Assembly (NCBI GenBank): GCA_900539095.1
Contig: UQAR01000081.1
Coordinates: 1 to 8,962 of the forward strand
Source of the DNA: an uncultured Ruminococcus sp.
Lineage (GTDB): Bacteria > Bacillota > Clostridia > Oscillospirales > Ruminococcaceae
DNA length: 8,962 bases
Direction: 5' to 3'
Part shown: positions 5,716-8,962 of the stretch, piece after piece
How positions within the stretch are numbered: the first letter of the stretch is position 1
Layout of the letters: every line of letters starts with the position of its first letter
Made by a program: the position numbers and the translations under genes
Notes under the pieces: model-generated
What the model was told of the DNA's origin: nothing
What the model saw: only the letters and a program-made list of their open reading frames with translations
Database searches by the model: none

Positions 5716-6057
5716 CATGTACGTTCATATTGATTATGCCATTGGTATTACGCCCTTCTGAAAATTTTAGTCGTAAACTCATACTAAATTGTACTTTGGA
5801 CTCACGCCTTTCAGTAAAATTCTGTCCGCATAATATAAGTTATTCCATTGGATCTATTTCCTTTCAAAATATTAAGTTATGCCTCAGTGGATAAAACTTA
5901 ACGTGCCATTGGACTTAACACCTTTCGTGAAAATTTATCATCAATGAAATTTATCACATTTCCATTGGAATTATCGCCTTTCGCATAATTTCAAGATCTA
6001 ACGCCTATCATATCAGATAAGCCTTGCTGAAGTAACTGGTGGGCTCACCTCCAAATA

Positions 6058-6090
6058 TCAGATGTTCAAAAGCCTTGAGTGCATTTTCAT
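6058..6090 (-). CDS. Micro-ORF of 10 codons (array box 7)
   Basis: AAGGAG lies nine bases before ATG; the peptide would be MKMHSRLLNI, ending TGA. It resembles the box-5 peptide. The start codon sits in the loop of a possible GTGCGT/ATGCAC hairpin. Translation is unproven. Confidence 0.25.
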   Translation of the reverse strand: MKMHSRLLNI

Positions 6091-6199
6091 AACGCACCAC
6101 TCCTTCAGTATTTTATATGATCTTTCGAAAATTCTTAGTCAGTAAATCAAATTGGTAAGAGCATCACGCTCGTAAATTTCTTGGCGGACTCACTCCATT

Positions 6200-6235
6200 C
6201 TATTTCATGTTCAAGTTCCTTTTGTGCATTTTCAT
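6200..6235 (-). CDS. Micro-ORF of 11 codons (array box 5)
   Basis: GAGGAG lies eight bases before ATG; the peptide would be MKMHKRNLNMK, basic, ending TAG. The ATG falls in the loop of a perfect GTGCAT/ATGCAC stem, which could mask or present the start. Translation is unproven. Confidence 0.25.
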   Translation of the reverse strand: MKMHKRNLNMK

Positions 6236-6327
6236 ATGCACCACTCCTCGAAATTTATTTGATTTTTATAGCTCTGTGAGCTTTTATGTTCAGAAGTTAA
6301 ATTTTACATTGGAATCACTCTTTCAGT

Positions 6328-6363
6328 TTATTTCTTTACCTCTGAAAAGCTGAAATTGTGCAT
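6328..6363 (-). CDS. Micro-ORF of 11 codons (array box 3)
   Basis: AGGAG lies eight bases before ATG; the peptide would be MHNFSFSEVKK, ending TAA. It shows no similarity to the box-5 and box-7 peptides. Translation is unproven. Confidence 0.25.
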   Translation of the reverse strand: MHNFSFSEVKK

Positions 6364-6378
6364 TGGAAACACTCCTGT

Positions 6379-6414
6379 CTAGATTTTATTTGCAAACCTC
6401 TTGTAACCGAACAT
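6379..6414 (-). CDS. Micro-ORF of 11 codons (array box 2)
   Basis: AAAGGAG lies eight bases before ATG; the peptide would be MFGYKRFANKI, ending TAG. This has the best ribosome-binding site among the micro-ORFs. Translation is unproven. Confidence 0.3.
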   Translation of the reverse strand: MFGYKRFANKI

Positions 6415-6479
6415 ATCGATCACTCCTTTATATAAGCTGCTAAGCTGCAAAATATTCAATTTTAAGTTTGAGAGTATCC

Positions 6480-6652
6480 TTAAATTGCAGTAACTCTATG
6501 CTGTGACTTATCCATCAAACCCTGCAATTTCTTCCTGTGTAAATCATATATGTCTGGATTCCTGTCAGCCCATTCGTCTGCGTCTTGATCCTTTATTACT
6601 TTAAGAAATTGCCGAGCCTATGGATACTCTCCTGGATCTCTGATGCGTCCAT
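6480..6652 (-). pseudogene. Small helical protein gene with a one-base frameshift (array box 1)
   Basis: An ATG at 6652 with AAAGGAG eight bases upstream opens MDASEIQESIHRLGNFLK and then meets TAA (6598-6596). Shifting frame by one base at that point continues VIKDQDADEWADRNPDIYDL and on to QHRVTAI, stopping with TAA at 6480. Inserting a single G (AAG GTA instead of AAG TA) would give one continuous 57-residue charged helical protein. I do not recognise the family. Either this is a decayed gene, an assembly or sequencing error, or programmed -1 frameshifting; the local CTTAAAG is only a weak slippery site. It is the first and longest unit of the array and overlaps the end of the open frame at 6618-6842. 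Confidence 0.5.
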
Positions 6653-6842
6653 TGGACTCGCTCCTTTCATATCTCATTAGGTATCCGATGAGCCTGCCCG
6701 CCTGCTGAACTGTAGTGTACCTAGTGTCGGGTATATGCTGTGTCCACCGATCTGCCTGTGATATATAAGGAAAACCTTTTGCCTTACTTCGCTTTGCCGT
6801 GCCCTCTGAAATCGTTACTGTATCGTCAGACCGTTGACCGTT
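6618..6842 (-). pseudogene. Open frame of 74 codons without a usable start
   Basis: The frame runs from a TGA (6845-6843) to a TAG (6620-6618) and reads protein-like, for example ADRWTQHIPDTRYTTVQQAG then RLIGYLMRYERSESNGRIRD. It has no ATG, GTG or TTG until codon 56, where an ATG would give only 19 residues. After the TAG the same frame stays open through the second part of the frameshifted gene at 6480-6652. I do not recognise the product. It is probably the 3' part of a decayed gene whose 5' end is lost or frame-shifted; it may instead be non-coding leader of the array transcript. Confidence 0.35.
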
Positions 6843-6895
6843 TCAGCGAACCCTGTTGTCTGCTTTTGTTTGGCTCTTTGTTTTTCCTTGACTAT

Positions 6896-6924
6896 ACTAT
6901 ATCACATCTTTTGTTACTTGTCAA
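6896..6924 (-). promoter_or_regulatory. Promoter of the minus-strand array transcript
   Basis: On the minus strand TTGACA (6924-6919), 17 bases and TATAGT (6901-6896) match consensus at 11 of 12 positions. Start is expected near 6889, about 220 bases before the first array box. It diverges from the DUF1292 promoter at 6983-7011. Confidence 0.85.
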
Positions 6925-6982
6925 TAGTTTTTCTCAACTTTTTTGTGATTTTTATATTTAATATTACTTTTACAAAAACCGC

Positions 6983-7011
6983 TTGACTTTGATTTTGCAG
7001 TGTAGTATAAT
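6983..7011 (+). promoter_or_regulatory. Promoter of the DUF1292 gene
   Basis: TTGACT (6983-6988), 17 bases and TATAAT (7006-7011) match consensus at 11 of 12 positions. Start near 7018 gives a leader of about 100 bases. Confidence 0.88.
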
Positions 7012-7027
7012 TAAAGTGTTGCGGTGG

Positions 7028-7056
7028 TCAGAAACAGCCTTTCTGTTCTGATTTTT
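7028..7056 (+). promoter_or_regulatory. Terminator-like hairpin in the DUF1292 leader (possible attenuator)
   Basis: TCAGAAACAG (7028-7037) pairs with CTGTTCTGA (7043-7051), nine base pairs with one bulged A and a 5-base loop, followed directly by TTTTT. It lies within about 10-40 bases of the start point and before any coding sequence, as a transcription attenuator would. The stem is only moderately GC-rich. Confidence 0.5.
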
Positions 7057-7058
7057 CC

Positions 7059-7089
7059 GATATATCGCACCAAAACGTGCTGATATACC
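7059..7089 (+). promoter_or_regulatory. Second hairpin in the DUF1292 leader
   Basis: GCAC-CAAAAC-GTGC (7067-7080) is extended by TATATC/GATATA after a one-base bulge. It ends 15 bases before the AGGAGG ribosome-binding site (7105-7110). No ligand-binding motif is recognised. Confidence 0.4.
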
Positions 7090-7116
7090 GCACAAGATCA
7101 TGTTAGGAGGATAATT

Positions 7117-7476
7117 ATGGATAACGAGTTTCTGCCGGACCTCTACGAGCTGGAGGACGAAAATGGTAATAAGCAGACCTTTGAGCTGCTGGATGCAATG
7201 GAATATGAGGACGAGAAGTATTATGCTCTCACTCCTTATTATGAGAACGGCGACGAGGCACTTGAGGATTCAGGCGACGTTGTGATACTCAAGGCTGAGT
7301 ATGACGAGAACAATGACGAGATACTTGCCTCTATCGAAGATGATGACGAGTATGAGAAGATAGGCCAGATTTTTATGGAGCGTATCGAGGAAATGTTCGA
7401 GTTTGACGATGATGACGAAGAAGACGGCGAGTGCGGCTGCGGTTGTGGCTGCCACGATCACGATCATCTGTCATAA
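7117..7476 (+). CDS. DUF1292 domain protein (YrzB family) with Cys/His tail
   Basis: This is a 119-residue very acidic cytoplasmic protein. Residues about 5-90 fit the DUF1292/YrzB family, widespread in Firmicutes and of unknown biochemical function; it begins LYELEDENGN and contains YYALTPYYE. The tail is unusual: after an aspartate/glutamate run comes ECGCGCGCHDHDH (105-117), four cysteines and three histidines alternating with other residues, a likely metal-binding end. Similar tails exist, to my memory, in other Clostridia members. AGGAGG lies six bases before the ATG. In Firmicutes genomes the family gene often follows ruvX; here ruvX is about 7 kb away with unrelated genes between. It has its own promoter and a structured leader. 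No clear terminator follows; TCAGCAAA (7487-7494) and TTTGCTGA (7538-7545) pair distantly but lack a U-run. Confidence 0.88.
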   Translation: MDNEFLPDLYELEDENGNKQTFELLDAMEYEDEKYYALTPYYENGDEALEDSGDVVILKAEYDENNDEILASIEDDDEYEKIGQIFMERIEEMFEFDDDDEEDGECGCGCGCHDHDHLS

Positions 7477-7511
7477 GGATTTTATCTCAGCAAATAGGCT
7501 TGTCAATATGT

Positions 7512-7525
7512 AAATTGTACAATTT
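7512..7525. promoter_or_regulatory. 14-bp perfect palindrome upstream of the 6S-like RNA
   Basis: AAATTGTACAATTT is self-complementary over all 14 bases and lies 30 bases before the -35 box of the downstream RNA promoter. Position and symmetry fit a regulator site; the AT-richness weakens this. Confidence 0.35.
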
Positions 7526-7554
7526 TATGTACATCATTTTGCTGAAATTACCTA

Positions 7555-7583
7555 TTGATATTGCTTATGTGTTGTGATATACT
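7555..7583 (+). promoter_or_regulatory. Promoter of the 6S-like RNA
   Basis: TTGATA (7555-7560), 17 bases and TATACT (7578-7583) match consensus at 10 of 12 positions. Start is expected near 7590, at the base of the RNA closing stem. Confidence 0.8.
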
Positions 7584-7589
7584 AAGTAA

Positions 7590-7810
7590 CAGAAAAGTTT
7601 CCTGCCTTGTGCGAACAAGCACAGTTATTATAAATCCAACACTTCTAAAAAGGGATTCAGACTCTGGAAAAGGATTGCAGACCTCCCGTCCGAGACCGCA
7701 TATGCCGTTTCGGCAACGGACGAAGGGAGCGTGAAAGTTTCAGGCTGTTTTACCCACCCTGCTTTTATAGCGGGTTTATCGGCTGTGCGACGGCAAGGCG
7801 GCTTTTACTT
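7590..7810 (+). ncRNA. ssrS: Probable 6S RNA
   Basis: No protein is encoded here, yet the segment has its own promoter, terminator and a rod-like fold. A closing helix joins CCTGCCTTG (7601-7609) to CAAGGCGG (7794-7801), extended by AAAAG (7593-7597) with CTTTT (7802-7806). At the far end CTCCCGTCCG (7683-7692) pairs with CGGAC-GAA-GGGAG (7717-7729) around an inner GCCG/CGGC hairpin. Between them are unpaired-looking strands. Size (about 220 bases), the long rod with a central bubble, and a 3' strand TGTGCGACGGCAAGG resembling the 3' region of known 6S RNAs suggest 6S RNA, which binds sigma-A RNA polymerase by mimicking an open promoter. Motifs of RNase P RNA, tmRNA and SRP RNA are absent. 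The identification is from memory of the fold, not a covariance search. Confidence 0.6.
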
Positions 7811-7819
7811 AAACATTGA

Positions 7820-7846
7820 GCGTACCGATATTCGGTACGCTTTTTT
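7820..7846 (+). terminator. Terminator of the 6S-like RNA
   Basis: GCGTACCGA (7820-7828) and TCGGTACGC (7832-7840) form a perfect 9-bp stem with a 3-base loop, followed by six T. Confidence 0.92.
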
Positions 7847-7915
7847 GTGTCATAAAAAAGACCTCGGCATAAAATGAGATAACGGAGAGCTTGCGGCGGC
7901 AGTTACTTGGTGATA

Positions 7916-7985
7916 CGGGTGACGCAGCTGAGATTCTGCGTCCGCAGGGCAGCCCGTGTTCATTTGCTGCGGGGAACTTCGTTCA
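7916..7985 (+). ncRNA. Unassigned compact structured RNA candidate with a pseudoknot
   Basis: The 150 bases between the 6S-like terminator and the next terminator hold no gene but dense complementarity. GACGCAG/CTGCGTC (7922-7928 with 7937-7943) makes a 7-bp hairpin. CGCAG/CTGCG lies next to it (7944-7948 with 7968-7972). ACGGG (7916-7920) can pair with CCCGT (7954-7958) inside the loop of the second helix, which would be a pseudoknot. GAAC-TTC-GTTC (7975-7985) follows, then the terminator at 7996-8025. I see no clear promoter after the 6S-like terminator, so it may be readthrough RNA. No known riboswitch core is recognised. Confidence 0.4.
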
Positions 7986-7990
7986 TATAG

Positions 7991-8025
7991 AAAAAGCCGC
8001 TGTGCATGGATAGCACGGCGGCTTT
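7991..8025. terminator. Bidirectional terminator
   Basis: GCCGCTGTGC (7996-8005) and GCACGGCGGC (8013-8022) form a 10-bp stem with one G-U and a 7-base loop. On the minus strand it is followed by TTTTT (7995-7991) and sits 10 bases after the Spo0A-like gene stop. On the plus strand TTTCTTCTT follows, a weaker tract that could end transcripts from the RNA region. Confidence 0.85.
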
Positions 8026-8032
8026 CTTCTTG

Positions 8033-8863
8033 TTAGATCATCATTGTCCTGCCTTTGGATATATCAGATGAGGCAGACAGACTGTTATCAGACTGATACC
8101 TGCTGCCGATATATTCGGCAGTAACGAATATAAATTCGCTGTTGGTAGGGTAGTGGTCAGGCTTTATGGCAAAGTTTCCGAATATCTCGGCTTTGTCCTT
8201 GTCCTGAGATTTATCCCAGCCCTTTCGTATGGCAGTCCGCATATTCCTTTCCACGCTTGCGGCAGTTACACCGTGAGCAGCGGCTATCTCAGGATAAATG
8301 ACCTTGGTGACACGTCTGTTGTTCTTGTCTGTTTTCAAAGCCATTTTTATTGCCTCTCTTATGTACTCATAGCCGTTATAGTTTGGCGTTATGCACAGGC
8401 GTTTCATGACAAAAGTTATAGCAGAATGTATATCCTCCTTTGTGTCGCCAACATCAGGTTCGCTGCGAGTTATGGTAATGTTCGGACTTGCAGCGTCGTC
8501 TGAGCTTGAAAGCTGTCTAATGGCATTTCTTATGTCTGTACAACTTAGAGGGCTTTTTATTATCCTGTCAGCATATTTTGCAAGACCGTTGCTGCCATTG
8601 TCGGTTTTTCTGTCAGAGAGCATTATGATTTTCAGTTTTGGGCATACGCCTTTGAGATTTTTGCACAGCTGATAAGGAAATTCCGTTATTTCTGATACTA
8701 TCAGAAAATCAGGTCTGCTTTTCAGCACCTCCAGCTGGATCTCAAGCGGGTTGTAGTCTGTCTGAGTAACGCCATACCCCTGCGTTTTCAGATACTCTGC
8801 TACCTTCATGCCAGACTGATTAAGACTTCCGACAAGAATTTTGATCACGTCATTTTTACACAT
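8033..8863 (-). CDS. Spo0A-like response regulator with a degenerate receiver domain
   Basis: This is a 276-residue two-domain regulator. Residues about 6-118 have the pattern of a CheY-like receiver (IKILVGSLNQSGMKVAEYL, then PDFLIVSEI), but the acidic pair at the usual position is G12-S13 and the phosphoacceptor aspartate is S57. S83 (MLSDR) and K103 (IIKSP) are retained. Residues about 144-258 match the Spo0A DNA-binding domain: YIREAIKMAL, VTKVIYPEIAAAHGVTAASV, ERNMRTAIRKGWD and PTNSEFIFVTAEYI, including its recognition helix. It probably binds 0A-box-like DNA without activation by phosphorylation. It is a paralogue, not the sporulation master regulator itself, whose receiver is intact. 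The start has GGAGGA about nine bases upstream; the TAA stop is followed by a strong terminator. The target genes are unknown. Confidence 0.85.
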   Translation of the reverse strand: MCKNDVIKILVGSLNQSGMKVAEYLKTQGYGVTQTDYNPLEIQLEVLKSRPDFLIVSEITEFPYQLCKNLKGVCPKLKIIMLSDRKTDNGSNGLAKYADRIIKSPLSCTDIRNAIRQLSSSDDAASPNITITRSEPDVGDTKEDIHSAITFVMKRLCITPNYNGYEYIREAIKMALKTDKNNRRVTKVIYPEIAAAHGVTAASVERNMRTAIRKGWDKSQDKDKAEIFGNFAIKPDHYPTNSEFIFVTAEYIGSRYQSDNSLSASSDISKGRTMMI

Positions 8864-8918
8864 TTTACATCGTCCTCCGCTTTTTTATTTTTTTTCTTGT
8901 GTCATTTCTTACATTTGC

Positions 8919-8924
8919 AGTATA
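8919..8924 (-). promoter_or_regulatory. Possible -10 box of the Spo0A-like gene, promoter cut by the contig end
   Basis: TATACT on the minus strand lies about 55 bases before the start codon. Its -35 would fall beyond base 8941, inside adapter, so the promoter cannot be completed. The spacer down to the gene is T-rich on the plus strand. Confidence 0.35.
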
Positions 8925-8929
8925 TCATC

Positions 8930-8962
8930 CTGTCTCTTATACACATCTGACGCTGCCGACGA
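8930..8962 (-). other. Nextera-type read-1 transposase adapter (not genomic)
   Basis: The last 33 bases equal the reverse complement of the Nextera read-1 adapter, including the 19-base Tn5 mosaic end (8930-8948). The genomic sequence ends at about 8929. Confidence 0.98.

Larger units (their letters stand above)
6036..6247 (-). repeat. Two diverged 68-base direct repeats within the array
   Basis: Segments 6180-6247 and 6036-6103 are each 68 bases long and align over most of their length. Each contains a box with a real ATG followed by a box without one. Shared stretches include GGAGTGGTGC and TATGAAAATGCAC, with TTGAACAT and GAGTCCGCCA/GAGCCCACCA further on. By eye roughly three quarters of positions match, so two adjacent array units were duplicated as a pair. 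Confidence 0.6.
5734..6667 (-). repeat. Tandem array of ribosome-binding-site/start-codon boxes (micro-ORF array)
   Basis: Read on the minus strand, this region holds about 13 copies of a box close to GAAAGGnGTnAnTCCAATGG: a Shine-Dalgarno-like purine block, then usually an ATG 8-11 bases on. The ATG first bases are at 6652, 6414, 6363, 6309, 6235, 6090, 5965, 5909, 5848 and 5742. Three further boxes keep the purine block but have AAG or AGT at the ATG position (near 6182, 6037 and 5796). Steps between neighbours are mostly 51-61 bases, with a few of 72-92 and one of 238. The reading frames are tiny: 11, 11, 0 (ATG then TAA), 11, 10, 3, 3, 2 and 2 codons after the first, frameshifted gene. 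A consensus-like promoter (6896-6924) and a perfect terminator (5672-5715) enclose the array, so it is probably one transcript of about 1.2 kb. I do not recognise it. It could be a decayed small-gene operon, a structured RNA or a protein-binding array. Confidence 0.7.

Noticed and set aside
6596..6608. Programmed -1 frameshift at CTTAAAG
   Set aside because: The heptamer does not satisfy the X-XXY-YYZ rule at its first three bases; a lost G explains the break more simply, so I list it only as a remote option.
5734..6667. CRISPR array
   Set aside because: The repeated boxes are short and variable, the spacers irregular, and no cas gene is near; the conserved part looks like RBS plus start codon.
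6740..6961. Plus-strand hydrophobic frame of 73 codons
   Set aside because: It has a GTG start without a ribosome-binding site, runs across the minus-strand array promoter and leader, and its hydrophobicity comes from T-rich sequence.
7590..7810. RNase P RNA, tmRNA or SRP RNA
   Set aside because: The conserved cores of these RNAs are not present and the length and closing helix fit 6S better.
7845..7876. Promoter for the pseudoknot region (TTGTGT ... CATAAA)
   Set aside because: Spacing and hexamers match consensus poorly and the -35 would sit in the terminator U-run.
7916..7960. TPP riboswitch (CTGAGAT present)
   Set aside because: The motif lies in the loop of a 7-bp hairpin and the partner segment CCTGATCTGG is absent; no thiamin gene follows.

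Overview
The window looks like one short-read assembly contig from a low-to-moderate GC Gram-positive bacterium, most likely a gut Clostridia of the Ruminococcaceae/Oscillospiraceae type. The reasons are the ylxM-ffh-rpsP-khpA gene order, strong GGAGG ribosome-binding sites, a Spo0A-type DNA-binding domain, a DUF1292 protein and near-consensus sigma-A promoters. The genus is inference. Both ends are sequencing-library adapter, not genome: positions 1-48 are P7/index/transposase adapter and 8930-8962 are the opposite adapter, so real sequence runs from about 49 to 8929.

Left part, 49-1900. A 5'-truncated ruvX overlaps a membrane-anchored metallophosphoesterase on the plus strand. Converging on it from the minus strand are two half-size TauE/SafE (TSUP) permease ORFs. 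They lie in the same frame and are separated by a single TAG. The phosphoesterase terminator sits inside the antisense permease coding sequence.

Centre, 1864-4480. A minus-strand operon reads ylxM-ffh-rpsP-khpA (signal recognition particle GTPase and its helix-turn-helix partner, ribosomal protein S16, KH-domain RNA-binding protein). It starts at a perfect TTGACA-17-TATAAT promoter with inverted repeats around it and ends at a strong terminator. A divergent promoter drives an aldo/keto reductase (4611-5579).

Right-centre, 5586-6924. This stretch has no ordinary gene but is not featureless. A minus-strand promoter (6896-6924) and a minus-strand terminator (5672-5715) bracket about 1.2 kb holding a frameshifted small gene and a tandem series of about 13 boxes. 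Each box has a Shine-Dalgarno-like GAAAGGnG, most have an ATG about 8-11 bases on, and a stop follows after 0-11 codons, with a typical pitch of 51-61 bases. I do not recognise this array as any described system, and it is the most interesting object here.

Right part, 6983-8929. A DUF1292 gene with a structured leader and a Cys/His tail is followed by a probable 6S RNA with its own promoter and terminator, then a compact pseudoknot-capable stretch of unknown identity. A minus-strand gene encodes a Spo0A-like regulator whose receiver domain lacks the phosphoacceptor aspartate. The genes mainly serve protein export and translation, with accessory regulatory elements on the right.
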